Part shown: positions 1-8,489 of the stretch, one piece after another | How positions within the stretch are numbered: the first letter of the stretch is position 1 | Layout of the letters: each line of letters begins with the position of its first letter | Source of the DNA: Actinoplanes sp. L3-i22 | GTDB taxonomy: Bacteria > Actinomycetota > Actinomycetes > Mycobacteriales > Micromonosporaceae | Direction: 5' to 3' | DNA length: 64,000 nucleotides | Assembly: GCF_019704555.1 (NCBI RefSeq) | Contig: NZ_AP024745.1 | Location: forward strand, 5,340,501 to 5,404,500 | Program-made: the position numbers and the translations under genes | Notes under the pieces: model-generated | Told to the model about the DNA's origin: nothing | Databases searched by the model: none | The model's input: only the letters and a program-made list of their open reading frames with translations

Positions 1-898
1 GTGAGGTCACCGGCCCCTGCCGGAAGCGGTCCCGCAGCCGGGTGAACTTCGCCTCGGCGTGGCCGGCGAACGCGCAGTCCGGCCCGGCCTTGTCGCACTC
101 GCGGAAGAAGCCGGCCAGCGCGATCTCGAAGCCGCCGGCCCGCTCGAACTTGTTCGCCAGCCGGTGGTTGGCGCGCTGGTCCGGGTCGACGTTGCCGTCG
201 ATGATGACCGCCCGCACCTTGCTCGGGAACAGGTTGACGTAGGTGGCGCCGATCATCGTCCCGTAGGAGAAGCCGATGTAGGTCAGCGCCCGGTCACCGA
301 CCGCCTGACGCAGCCGGTCCAGATCCTTGGCCACGTTCAGCGTGCTCATGTGGGTCAGCAGCGGGCCGGCGTTGCGCTTGCAACCCTCGGTGTACGCCCG
401 GTTCGCGGCGAGCGTCTCGGCGATCTCCGCCTTGGTGATCGGCACCGCCCGCATCCGGGACAGCAGCGCCTCGGCCTCCTCGTCGGTGGCGAAGCACTGG
501 ATCGGGTCGCTGGCGCCGATGCCCCGCGGGTCGAAGCCGACGAAGTCGAACCGGGCCAGCACCTCGGGCCGCACGATCCGGGCGGCCGCCTGGACCAGCC
601 CGCGACCGGCGCCGCCGGGCCCGCCCGGGTTGACGAAGATCGTGCCGAGCTTGTGCGCCTGGTCGTCGGCGGGCCGCCGGGCCAGCGCGATCGTGGTGGT
701 CGGGCCACCGGGACGGTCATAGTCGAGGGGGACCTGGTAGCTCGCGCAGTCGAATCCCGCCAGGGTGGACTCGGTGCACGCCGACCAGCCGACCGCGGCG
801 GCCGGCCCGGCCTGAGCCGCGCCGGGAACGGCGACCGACGCGGCCACCAGCGCGAGAAGCACGCCGGCCCGGGCGGCGATCGATTGACGTACGGCCAT
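1..898 (-). CDS. Secreted alpha/beta-hydrolase, tripeptidyl-aminopeptidase type (C-terminus beyond left edge)
   Basis: Read on the minus strand from ATG at 898, the frame stays open to the window edge, giving 299 residues without a stop. Residues 1-30 form a signal peptide (MAVRQSIAARAG, a hydrophobic run, then a PGAAQA cleavage region). The mature part has the actinomycete tripeptidyl aminopeptidase pattern: a Cys-containing start (WSACTESTLAGFDCASYQVPLDY), the oxyanion segment NPGGPGGAG, FDPRGIGAS, and a nucleophile elbow GFSYG at about residue 203. The family are secreted serine exopeptidases or esterases that use a Ser-Asp-His triad. The Asp and His lie in the missing part, so activity cannot be judged. 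The gene is divergent from the NACHT gene. The family is sure; the substrate is not. Confidence 0.85.
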   Translation of the reverse strand, partial: MAVRQSIAARAGVLLALVAASVAVPGAAQAGPAAAVGWSACTESTLAGFDCASYQVPLDYDRPGGPTTTIALARRPADDQAHKLGTIFVNPGGPGGAGRGLVQAAARIVRPEVLARFDFVGFDPRGIGASDPIQCFATDEEAEALLSRMRAVPITKAEIAETLAANRAYTEGCKRNAGPLLTHMSTLNVAKDLDRLRQAVGDRALTYIGFSYGTMIGATYVNLFPSKVRAVIIDGNVDPDQRANHRLANKFERAGGFEIALAGFFRECDKAGPDCAFAGHAEAKFTRLRDRFRQGPVTS

Positions 899-1025
899 GT
901 TTTCGCCTTCCGCTGGGAAGCAGAACCAGCCGCCAATCTGTCACACATAGACGAAGATCGTTGCCCTGCTCGGCCTCGCGATCGGCGGTTGACCGCGAGG
1001 CCGGCCGCCCGACATATTGGAGCGC

Positions 1026-3101
1026 ATGAGGCTGCGCCCGGGGCCGCTGCTCGCGCTCGCGGTGGCGTCCGCCTTCGCGCTGGTCGGAAACCTGGCCACC
1101 GGCACCGTTGACATCAACGCGGTGTGGATCAAGTGGACCGTGTGGGGCGCGACGCTGGCGCTCCTGGTCGCCGCCCTGGCTGTCGAACGGCTGAACGCCC
1201 GGGCCTGTCGCGCTGCGCCGCCGGGCGACGCCGAGGTGGAGCGGATCACCGACGAGATGGCTCTCCTGCTGCGGATGCAGTGGAAGGAGGAGGAGACGCG
1301 GCGCAAGGTGCGGGCCCCGGTCGCCCTGCCGGTGAGCTGGCACACGGTGACCGACCGGCGTCTGGTCGATCACTGGGAGAACGTCCGGATCCAACCGCTC
1401 GGCAGCAGCGCCGCACCGCTGTGTCTCGACGGCGGCCTCGACTCGATCCTCGAGGTGTACCGGCGGATCCCGTCCGCGCGTCTGGTGATCCTGGGCCGGG
1501 CCGGCGCGGGGAAGACCGTGTTGTCGGTGCACCTGCTGCTCATGCTGCTCGATGCCCGGACGACGGGCGGGCCGGTTCCGGTCATCTTCCACCTGCGGAC
1601 CTGGGATCCGTCCACGCCGTTGCGAACGTGGCTGGCCGAGCGCCTGGCTGCCGGGTTCCCGCAGCTGGCCGACCCGGTCCCGCTGCTGGATCGAGACCGG
1701 ATCCTGCCGATCCTCGACGGGTTCGACGAGATCAACCCCGGCCTGCACGAGGCGGCCATGCGGACCTTCGACCTCGTGCCCGGACCTCTGGTGCTCACCA
1801 GTCGGCCGGAACAGTTCGCCGAGGCTCTCCGCCGGACCCGTCCACTCGGCTCGGCGGCGGTGGTCCACCTCGACGACCTGCCGCTGGCCACCGTCGCGCA
1901 ATACCTGCCCCGAACCACGCGGCAGACGGCATCGGCGTGGACTTCGGTGTTCGACCGCATCAGCGCCGATCCCGCCAGGCGGGGCGAGAGCAATGTCGGA
2001 TACGCGCTCACCACGCCGCTGATGGTCTATCTCGCACGAACCATCTACTCGGGGACGAGAGATCCCCACGAGTTGCTTGACGCGGCCCGTTATCCGACGG
2101 CGCAGGCGATCGAACAGCATCTGCTCAGCGCCTACATTCCCGCCGTATACGGCGCCGACGGCCCCGAAGGGCGCTGGCTGACCACCATGGCCACGCTGCT
2201 GGAACGCTCCGGGAGCCGAAATCTGGCCTGGTGGCGACTGCGTGACAGCGTCCCCCGGGCGGTCCGGGTCGGTGCCTTCGCCCTCGCGTTCACGATGGTC
2301 CTCGGCTCCCTCCTGTTCGCCGTGGCAGCCGACGCGGGGTGGGACTTCCTTCTCGCCGGGATCCTCAGCATCGTTGTCGGCCCCGCGTTCGGCCTGCCGC
2401 GGAACGGGCCCGCTCCCGTACGGGGCCGCCTTCGCTACGACAGCAAGATGCGGGACACGGTCGAGAACATCGTCGCCTGCACCGCCACCTGCACCGTGTG
2501 TGGCATCGTCTTCGGCGGCATCGGCGCATGGGCCGCCGGCGGCTTGCTGCTCGGAATGGTGATGAGCGCCCCAAGGTCCGCCCTCATCGGAGCGACGATC
2601 GCCGCTCTGGGCGGCGCGGCCCTCGGTATCCGGTTCGGGCCGGCAGTGTTCGAGGCGGTTCTCGGCATGATCGCGGCCGGCGCTCTCGTCGGTGGTTGGA
2701 TCGGTGGCGTCGGCGATATCGCCGACGCCACCGAAGCTCGGATCGACATGGCGTCGGTTGCACACCCGCTGGAATCACTGCGAGCCGACCGGGTCAATGC
2801 CGTCCGGCGGTCACTCGTCGTGGCGGCCACCTTCGACCTGTTGATCTTCGGTCTGATCGGTTGGGATTGGCAGGGCCTCTACCTGACAGGAGTGCTCTCC
2901 GCGCTCGTCGCGGCTCTCGGCACTGCGTGGGTCCAGTGGCTCATCCTCGCGCGGGTCTGGCTTCCCCTGCGTGGTCGCCTTCCCTGGCGGCTTCCCGCGT
3001 TCCTGGCCGACGCCCACGACCGCGGCGTCCTCCGGCAGTCCGGCGGCTTCTTCCAGCTGAGGCATGAACTGCTGCAACGCCACCTCGCCGGGGGTCGTTG
3101 A
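1026..3101 (+). CDS. NACHT-type STAND NTPase with many transmembrane segments
   Basis: 691 residues from ATG 1026; an in-frame TTG lies 9 bases upstream. Two hydrophobic segments at about 7-23 and 35-52 precede a cytosolic NTPase. Walker A is GRAGAGKT (157-164) and Walker B is ILPILDGFDEI (226-236), where the doubled acidic residues after the Walker B aspartate are typical of NACHT. A sensor-like LVLTSRPEQF follows. The last 300 residues contain a series of Gly/Ala-rich membrane helices (about 415-660). NACHT proteins are oligomerising signal NTPases and some bacterial ones defend against phage. No effector nuclease, protease or TIR domain is visible here. The gene stands alone, so its role is unknown. 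Confidence 0.8.
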   Translation: MRLRPGPLLALAVASAFALVGNLATGTVDINAVWIKWTVWGATLALLVAALAVERLNARACRAAPPGDAEVERITDEMALLLRMQWKEEETRRKVRAPVALPVSWHTVTDRRLVDHWENVRIQPLGSSAAPLCLDGGLDSILEVYRRIPSARLVILGRAGAGKTVLSVHLLLMLLDARTTGGPVPVIFHLRTWDPSTPLRTWLAERLAAGFPQLADPVPLLDRDRILPILDGFDEINPGLHEAAMRTFDLVPGPLVLTSRPEQFAEALRRTRPLGSAAVVHLDDLPLATVAQYLPRTTRQTASAWTSVFDRISADPARRGESNVGYALTTPLMVYLARTIYSGTRDPHELLDAARYPTAQAIEQHLLSAYIPAVYGADGPEGRWLTTMATLLERSGSRNLAWWRLRDSVPRAVRVGAFALAFTMVLGSLLFAVAADAGWDFLLAGILSIVVGPAFGLPRNGPAPVRGRLRYDSKMRDTVENIVACTATCTVCGIVFGGIGAWAAGGLLLGMVMSAPRSALIGATIAALGGAALGIRFGPAVFEAVLGMIAAGALVGGWIGGVGDIADATEARIDMASVAHPLESLRADRVNAVRRSLVVAATFDLLIFGLIGWDWQGLYLTGVLSALVAALGTAWVQWLILARVWLPLRGRLPWRLPAFLADAHDRGVLRQSGGFFQLRHELLQRHLAGGR

Positions 3102-3133
3102 TCGGCGGGACGGGTGGCCCTCGCCACGCGTGG

Positions 3134-3155
3134 AAAGGTTGACGCTACAACCTTT
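3134..3155. promoter_or_regulatory. Perfect inverted repeat upstream of the hydrolase gene (MarR-operator-like)
   Basis: Arms AAAGGTTG and CAACCTTT are separated by ACGCTA. The inner part TTGACGCTACAA resembles the two TTGACGTKTCAA sites at 3185 and 4482, which points to a regulator site. The hairpin also follows the NACHT stop codon by 33 bases and ends in TTTT, so a terminator role cannot be excluded. Confidence 0.5.
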
Positions 3156-3184
3156 TCTGCCTACTGTGCGTGAGCAGGCAATAG

Positions 3185-3196
3185 TTGACGTTTCAA
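3185..3196. promoter_or_regulatory. TTGACGTTTCAA site, probable MarR operator
   Basis: The dyad TTGA-CGTT-TCAA lies 15 bases upstream of the hydrolase ATG and overlaps the approach to its Shine-Dalgarno sequence (AAGGAAGG). The near-identical TTGACGTGTCAA lies in the divergent promoter of the MarR gene at 4482, linking the two. Confidence 0.55.
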
Positions 3197-3210
3197 GGAA
3201 GGTGTCGGTC

Positions 3211-3879
3211 ATGGGCATCGGATCCGTTCCGCTCCATCACGCCGCGCCCGTCGTGGCCACCGCCGGGTCGGTGGATCCGGCGGCGCCGCTGGTGGTGCTG
3301 CTGCACGGCCGGGGCTCGCACGAGCGGGAGATCCTCGGGCTGGCCGAGCACCTCCCGGCCGGGGCGGCGTACGCGGCCGTGCGCGCCCCGATCGCCGAGG
3401 GCGGCGGCTACGCCTGGTTCGCCAACCGGGGTATCGGCCGGCCGGTCGCCGCGTCGCTGCGCGCCGGTATGGACTGGTTCCGGGGCTGGCTCGACGGCGT
3501 CGCGCCCGCGGGCCGGCCGGTCGTGCTGATCGGTTTCAGCGGGGGAGCGGCGTTCGCCGGCGGGCTGCTGCTCGACGATCCGGCCCGGTACTCAGGCGCC
3601 GCGATCCTCTACGGCACCCTGCCGTTCGACGCCGGCGTGCCGACCACCGCGGGCCGGCTCGCCGGGGTGCCGGTCGTCGTCGCGCAGGGTGAGCACGACA
3701 CCGTCATCCCGCGTGAGCTGCTCGATCGCACCTGGGACTACCTGCTCGGCGAGTCCGGCGCGCTGGCCACCGCGCGCCGCGACCCGGTCGGGCACGGCAT
3801 CGCGGGGCCCGCGCTGCAGGCGGTCGCCGGCTGGCTGGGCGAGCGCCTGGCGGCGCAGGCCGAGGATCAAAACCATTGA
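3211..3879 (+). CDS. Alpha/beta hydrolase, phospholipase/carboxylesterase (MhqD-like)
   Basis: 222 residues from ATG 3211, preceded by AAGGAAGG. The N-terminal half has VVLLHGRGSHEREILGLAEHLP and the nucleophile elbow GFSGG (about residue 111, after VVLIG). The Asp (GEHDTVIP) and His (VGHGI) of the triad are in the expected C-terminal places. Length and motifs match the predicted carboxylesterase family that includes Bacillus MhqD. The gene is convergent with the MarR gene, and its upstream TTGACG dyads match the operator found beside that gene. It is therefore probably a member of a small MarR regulon for electrophile or quinone stress. The stress type is inferred from the MhqR/MhqD analogy only. 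Confidence 0.75.
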   Translation: MGIGSVPLHHAAPVVATAGSVDPAAPLVVLLHGRGSHEREILGLAEHLPAGAAYAAVRAPIAEGGGYAWFANRGIGRPVAASLRAGMDWFRGWLDGVAPAGRPVVLIGFSGGAAFAGGLLLDDPARYSGAAILYGTLPFDAGVPTTAGRLAGVPVVVAQGEHDTVIPRELLDRTWDYLLGESGALATARRDPVGHGIAGPALQAVAGWLGERLAAQAEDQNH

Positions 3880-3937
3880 GGGGTACGACGTGAAGCCGCG
3901 CGCTGACGACGTACCGTAAGCGGATTTTGATCTTGGG

Positions 3938-4429
3938 TTAGCGGTCGTAGCGGTTGTAGGTGCCGCTCATCCGGGCGTCCGGGTCGAGGCGGCCCAGGAT
4001 GGCGTCGGCGATCGCGGTGAGCTGGGTGATCTGTTCCGGGCTGAGCGCGTCGACGACGTTGGCGCGGACGTTGGCGGCGTGCCCCGGGGCGGTCTCGACG
4101 ACCTTGGTCCAGCCGGACTCGGTGAGCCGTGCGTTGGTCGCCCGGCGGTCCTGCGGGCAGGGGAAACGCTCGATCAGCCGGCGGCTCTCCAGGCGCTGCA
4201 CGACGTGCGAGAGCCGGGGGAGCGTGGCGTTGGTCTGGCGGGCCAATGCGGTCATCCGCAGGGTGCGGTCCGGGGCCTCGGAGAGCATCGCGAGCACGAA
4301 GTAGTCGAACGAGCTCACGTCGGCGTCCCGGCGCAGCTGGGTGTCGAGCACCCCGGGGAGCAGTTCCACGACGGCGACCAGGCGCACCCAGGCCGCGCGT
4401 TCGGCGTCGGTCAGCCACGGCGAGTCCAT
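3938..4429 (-). CDS. MarR-family transcriptional regulator
   Basis: 163 residues from ATG 4429; a GTG at 4471 would add 14 residues but sits directly on its own GGGAGG. The sequence has the MarR winged helix: WLTDAERAAWVRLV start, LRMTALARQTNATLPRLSHVVQRLESRRLIER recognition region and the wing residues CPQDRRATNARLTESG. It is divergent from the flavin oxidoreductase gene with a TTGACGTGTCAA dyad between them, and convergent with the hydrolase gene, which carries the same dyad. Autoregulation and control of both neighbours is the simplest reading. The ligand is unknown; family members often sense phenols or quinones. Confidence 0.85.
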   Translation of the reverse strand: MDSPWLTDAERAAWVRLVAVVELLPGVLDTQLRRDADVSSFDYFVLAMLSEAPDRTLRMTALARQTNATLPRLSHVVQRLESRRLIERFPCPQDRRATNARLTESGWTKVVETAPGHAANVRANVVDALSPEQITQLTAIADAILGRLDPDARMSGTYNRYDR

Positions 4430-4481
4430 GGCCCCATGATCGCGGTAGCGCCCGCGGGCATAAGCAGACACCTCCCGGTGT

Positions 4482-4493
4482 TTGACGTGTCAA
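4482..4493. promoter_or_regulatory. TTGACGTGTCAA dyad in the marR/oxidoreductase divergent promoter
   Basis: The perfect TTGA...TCAA dyad lies 19 bases before the oxidoreductase ATG and about 50 bases before the MarR ATG. Copies at 3185 and, more loosely, 3139 stand in front of the hydrolase gene. The shared motif supports one MarR regulon. Confidence 0.55.
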
Positions 4494-4512
4494 CTACTAG
4501 GGAGACAACACG

Positions 4513-5544
4513 ATGACTGAGCTCGTACTGGGCCTGGACACCTTCGGCGACGTTCCGCGCGACGACGCCGGACAGCCGATCACGCAGGCCGCCGCGATCC
4601 GGCAGGTGGTCGACGAGGCGGTGCTCGCCGACGAGCTCGGCGTCGACGTGATCGCGCTCGGCGAGCACCACCGTCCGGAGTACTCGATCTCCACCCCGGA
4701 GACCGTGCTGGCCGGCATCGCCGCCCGCACCTCGCGGATCCGGCTGGCCTCGGGCGTGACCGTGCTCAGCTCCGACGACCCGGTGCGGGTGTTCCAGCGC
4801 TTCGCGACCGTGGACGCGATCTCGAACGGCCGGGCGCAGGTCATCCTCGGGCGGGGCTCGTTCACCGAGTCGTTCCCGCTGTTCGGGTACGACATGGCCG
4901 ACTACGACACGCTGTTCGAGGAGAAGGTCGAGCTGTTCGCCGCGCTGCTCGAGGAGAAGCCGGTCACCTGGACGGGCACCACCCGCGCCCCGCTGGCCGA
5001 CGCCGACGTGTTCCCGAAGACCGAGTCCGGGCGGCTCGACACCTGGGTCGGCGTGGGCGGCTCGCCGCAGTCGGTGGTGCGCACCGCGCGCTACGGGCTG
5101 CCGCTGATGCTCGCCATCATCGGCGGACAGGCGGAGCGGTTCGCGCCGTACGTCGACCTGTACCGGCGGGCCGCCGAGCAGCTCGGCACGGTCGCGCACC
5201 CGGTCGGCATGCACTCGCCGGGGTTCGTCGCCGACACCGACGAGCAGGCCAAGGAGCTGTGGTTCCCGCACTACAAGGTGCAGATGGACCGGATCGGCGC
5301 GCTGCGCGGCTGGCCGCCGCTGAGCCGGGCGAACTTCGAGGCCGAGGTCGAGGACGGTTCGCTGTACGTCGGTTCGCCGGAGACCGTGGCCCGCAAGATC
5401 GCCAAGTCGGTCCGGGGGCTGGGGGTCGGGCGCTTCGACCTGATCTACACGGCCGGGGCGCAGCCGGTGAGCGCCCGGATGCGCGCGGTCGAGCTGTACG
5501 GCTCGAAGGTGATCCCGATGGTCCGCGACCTGCTCAACGACTGA
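4513..5544 (+). CDS. LLM-class flavin-dependent oxidoreductase
   Basis: 343 residues, ATG 4513 with GGGAGA upstream. It is a bacterial luciferase-like TIM barrel: LGLDTFGD start, DVIALGEHHRPEYSISTPE flavin/active-site segment, SGVTVLSSDDPVRVFQRFATVDAISNGRAQVILGRGS, and a C-terminal SPETVARKIAKSV. Family members are FMN- or F420-dependent monooxygenases or reductases of small molecules. SDDPVRVFQ and the length place it in the large Atu2307/SP_0267-like group without known substrate. It is divergent from MarR and probably repressed by it; with the hydrolase it makes a three-gene detoxification unit. Confidence 0.85.
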   Translation: MTELVLGLDTFGDVPRDDAGQPITQAAAIRQVVDEAVLADELGVDVIALGEHHRPEYSISTPETVLAGIAARTSRIRLASGVTVLSSDDPVRVFQRFATVDAISNGRAQVILGRGSFTESFPLFGYDMADYDTLFEEKVELFAALLEEKPVTWTGTTRAPLADADVFPKTESGRLDTWVGVGGSPQSVVRTARYGLPLMLAIIGGQAERFAPYVDLYRRAAEQLGTVAHPVGMHSPGFVADTDEQAKELWFPHYKVQMDRIGALRGWPPLSRANFEAEVEDGSLYVGSPETVARKIAKSVRGLGVGRFDLIYTAGAQPVSARMRAVELYGSKVIPMVRDLLND

Positions 5545-5609
5545 TCCACCGCCCGGCGGCGCGGCCGAGGGCCGGGACAACATGCATGAGCGTCGATATG
5601 CTGGCGGGC

Positions 5610-8447
5610 ATGAGGCTCAGCCGGATCCTGCTTGTCCTGGCCCTCGTGCTCGCCGGGGGCGGCCTGGCCGGCGCGCCATCGGTGGCGGCGCCCCGGCACC
5701 GCGTCGGCTACGACGCGCACTCGGTGACCGTGGACGGCCGGCGGGTGCTGGTGCAGGCCGCCGAGTTCCACTATTTCCGGCTGCCCAGCCCGGACCTGTG
5801 GCGCGACATCCTGGAGAAGGAGAAGGCGGCCGGGTTCAACGCGATCTCGGTCTACTTCGACTGGGCGTTCCACTCGCCGGCGCCGGGGGTCTACGACTTC
5901 ACCGGCGTCCGGGACGTGGATCGGCTGCTGCGCACCGCGGAGCAGGCCGGGCTCTACGTGATCGCGCGGCCCGGGCCGTACATCAACGCCGAGACCAGCG
6001 GCGGCGGCTTCCCGGCCTGGCTCAAGCTGGTTCCGGGCCGGGCGCGCAGCAGCGCTCCCGGGTACACCGCGGCCTACCGGGACTGGCTCGGTCATCTCAA
6101 CCCGATCATCGCCCGGCACCAGGTGACCCGCGGCGGGTCGGTGCTGCTCTACAACGTCGAGAACGAGTACGCGGTGAACACCGACGCCGCGTACATGCAG
6201 GATCTGCAGGACGTGGCCCGGGCGGCCGGGATCGACGTGCCGATCACCACCAACCTGTGCTGCGACGCCGGGTCGTGGAGTTCGACGTGGGGGTCCGGGC
6301 CGGGGGCGGTGCAGATCCCCGGGGTGGACGACTATCCGCAGTCGTTCGACTGCGGGAACGCCGCGACGGTCTGGGGGCCGTGGGGCGCCGGGCTCACCGA
6401 ACGGGTCCGCGACGACGCGCCGGTCTTCGCCGCCGAGTACCAGGCGGGCGCGATCGACGTGAACAACGCCGGGTACGACGCGTGCCGGGAGCTGACCGGT
6501 GTGGCCTACACCCGGTTCTTCCAGAAGGGCAACCTGATCCTCAGCGGGGCGACGGCGTTCAACTACTACATGGGGTTCGGCGGCACGAACTGGGGCTGGC
6601 TGCCGCAACCCAACGACGTCTACACCTCCTACGACTACGGCGCGGCGATCACCGAGGCGCGGCAGCTCACCGCGAAGTACGACGAGTACAAGCGGCAGGG
6701 CTACTTCCTGCACGCGGTGGCCGGCTCGCTGACCCGGACCGACCCGGCGACCGCGCCGTCGGCGGCCGGGCTGGAGACCGCCGCGCGGGCCAACCCGGCC
6801 GACGGCGCCCAGTTCGTGCTGGTCCGCAACCCGGGCACCGCGGACGTGACGAGCACGCTCGACTGGGGCATGCCCGACGGGCACTACCTGCTGCCGGTGA
6901 CGCTCACCGGGCATGACGCCAAGGTCCTGGTCGGCGGGTACGCCCTCGGCGGCCAGCGGCTGGTGGCGTCCACCTCGGAGATCCTGACGCACGAGACGAT
7001 CGGCGGGCGGGACGTCGCGGTGCTCTACGGCAACGACGGCACCCCGGGCACCACGATCCTGCGCTACGCCGCCGCCCCGCGGGTGACCGTGCTCGCCGGC
7101 CGGGTCACCTCGGCCTTCGACCCGGCCGCCGGTGACCTGCGGCTCGACTACCGGCACACCGGCCTGGCCCGGGTGCTGATCCAGGGTGCCGGGCGCCGCC
7201 CGCTGCTGCTCCTGCTCGGCACGGACGCGGCCGCCGCGTCGTTCTGGCGGGCCGACACCGCCGCCGGTCCGGTGCTGGTGCGCGGTACGGACCTGCTGCG
7301 GTCGGCCACCGCGGTCGCGGGCGCGGTCGCGCTGCGCGCCGACACCGCCGCGGCCGGGCCGGTCGAGGTCTTCACGGCCGCGTCCGCGGTGACCGTCGAC
7401 GGCGACGGGGTCGCCACCCGGCGCACGACCAGCGGCTCCCTGCTGGGGCACCTGCCCGGACCGGAGCGGGTGACCCTGCCGGCGCTGACCGGCTGGCGAC
7501 AGCACGCCGAGACCCCCGAGGCCGCGCCCGGCTTCGACGACTCCGGCTGGACGATCGCCGGCAAGACCACCAGCCTCAGCCCGTTCGTCCCGGTCACGCT
7601 TCCGGTGCTGTTCAGCGACGAGTACGGCTTCCACACCGGCGACGTCTGGTACCGGGGCCGGTTCACCGCCACCGGGGCCGAGACCGCGGTGGACCTGAAC
7701 GCGATCACCGGCAAGCGCGGCAACTACCTGGTCTGGCTCAACGGGCGGTACCTGGGGTCGGCGGCCGGTGGCGTCGAGGCCGACTCGGACGCGCCGGGCA
7801 ACCCGCGGCCCGGGCCGGGCACGTTCCCGGTCCCGGCGGGCCTGCTCGACCCGGGCGCCCCGGCCGTGCTGTCGGTGCTGGTGCAGAACATGGGCCACAA
7901 CGACGACTGGACCGCCGAGGACACCCGGTTCCGGCAGCCGCGCGGCCTGGTCGGCGCCCGGCTCGACGGTTCGGCGGCGCCGATCACCTGGCGGATCCAG
8001 GGCACCGCGAAGGTCGACCCGGTGCGGGGCGGCCTCAACACCGGCGGCCTCTACGGCGAGCGGGCCGGCTGGACCCTGCCCGGTCACCCGGACCGGGACT
8101 GGCCTTCCGCCACGATGACGGTCCCGGCCGGGGTCACCTGGCTGCGCACCGGTTTCCGGCTGGACCTGCCGGCCGGGCAGGACACCTCGGTGGTGCTGCG
8201 CTTCGACGGGACGCCGCCGGCCGGGTACCGCGAGATCGTCTACCTGAACGGGTGGCAGCTCGGGCAGTACGGGGCGGACCTCGGCCCGCAGACCGACTTC
8301 GTCCTGCCGGCCGGTCTGCTGCGCCAGGCCGGCGCCAACACCCTGGCCGTCGCGGTCATCGCCACCACGCCGGGCACCGTCGCCACCCCGCACCTGGCGG
8401 TGGCCGGCGTGCGGCGCGGCGGCGTCCCGGTGCGGGACGTGCCGTGA
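5610..8447 (+). CDS. Secreted GH35 beta-galactosidase
   Basis: 945 residues from ATG 5610; in-frame ATGs at 5586 and 5598 are alternatives. I prefer 5610 because MRLSRILLVLALVLAGGGLAGAPSVAA is then a clean signal peptide. The GH35 core is clear: QAAEFHYFRLP start of barrel, VIARPGPYINAETSGGGFPAWL, the acid/base glutamate in NVENEY (about residue 190), and the nucleophile glutamate in PVFAAEYQAG (about 282). Beta-sandwich domains follow (jelly-roll segments ending GYREIVYLNGWQLGQYG). GH35 enzymes release terminal beta-galactose from glycans. Outside the cell it would trim plant or other galactosides. A strong bidirectional hairpin follows the stop. Confidence 0.9.
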   Translation: MRLSRILLVLALVLAGGGLAGAPSVAAPRHRVGYDAHSVTVDGRRVLVQAAEFHYFRLPSPDLWRDILEKEKAAGFNAISVYFDWAFHSPAPGVYDFTGVRDVDRLLRTAEQAGLYVIARPGPYINAETSGGGFPAWLKLVPGRARSSAPGYTAAYRDWLGHLNPIIARHQVTRGGSVLLYNVENEYAVNTDAAYMQDLQDVARAAGIDVPITTNLCCDAGSWSSTWGSGPGAVQIPGVDDYPQSFDCGNAATVWGPWGAGLTERVRDDAPVFAAEYQAGAIDVNNAGYDACRELTGVAYTRFFQKGNLILSGATAFNYYMGFGGTNWGWLPQPNDVYTSYDYGAAITEARQLTAKYDEYKRQGYFLHAVAGSLTRTDPATAPSAAGLETAARANPADGAQFVLVRNPGTADVTSTLDWGMPDGHYLLPVTLTGHDAKVLVGGYALGGQRLVASTSEILTHETIGGRDVAVLYGNDGTPGTTILRYAAAPRVTVLAGRVTSAFDPAAGDLRLDYRHTGLARVLIQGAGRRPLLLLLGTDAAAASFWRADTAAGPVLVRGTDLLRSATAVAGAVALRADTAAAGPVEVFTAASAVTVDGDGVATRRTTSGSLLGHLPGPERVTLPALTGWRQHAETPEAAPGFDDSGWTIAGKTTSLSPFVPVTLPVLFSDEYGFHTGDVWYRGRFTATGAETAVDLNAITGKRGNYLVWLNGRYLGSAAGGVEADSDAPGNPRPGPGTFPVPAGLLDPGAPAVLSVLVQNMGHNDDWTAEDTRFRQPRGLVGARLDGSAAPITWRIQGTAKVDPVRGGLNTGGLYGERAGWTLPGHPDRDWPSATMTVPAGVTWLRTGFRLDLPAGQDTSVVLRFDGTPPAGYREIVYLNGWQLGQYGADLGPQTDFVLPAGLLRQAGANTLAVAVIATTPGTVATPHLAVAGVRRGGVPVRDVP

Positions 8448-8448
8448 C

Positions 8449-8480
8449 CCGGCTGCGCCGAGGCGGTTCGGCGCAGCCGG
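8449..8480. terminator. Bidirectional hairpin between convergent GH35 and DUF4360 genes
   Basis: CCGGCTGCGCCGA (8449-8461) pairs perfectly with TCGGCGCAGCCGG (8468-8480), leaving a 6-base loop. It lies between two convergent stop codons. There is no U-tract, as is common in actinomycetes. Confidence 0.75.
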
Positions 8481-8489
8481 CGGCGGGGG

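Noticed and set aside
717..2765. Long open frame antisense to the NACHT gene, and similar long antisense frames at 5445-8393, 10658-11830 and 14567-16600
   Set aside because: Their protein has the Arg/Gly/Pro/Ala-rich composition of GC-rich shadow frames, with no domain motif, while the opposite strand codes for well-formed proteins.
3134..3155. Terminator of the NACHT gene as sole role of the palindrome
   Set aside because: Its centre matches the two other TTGACG dyads, so an operator role is at least as likely; reported as regulatory with this doubt.
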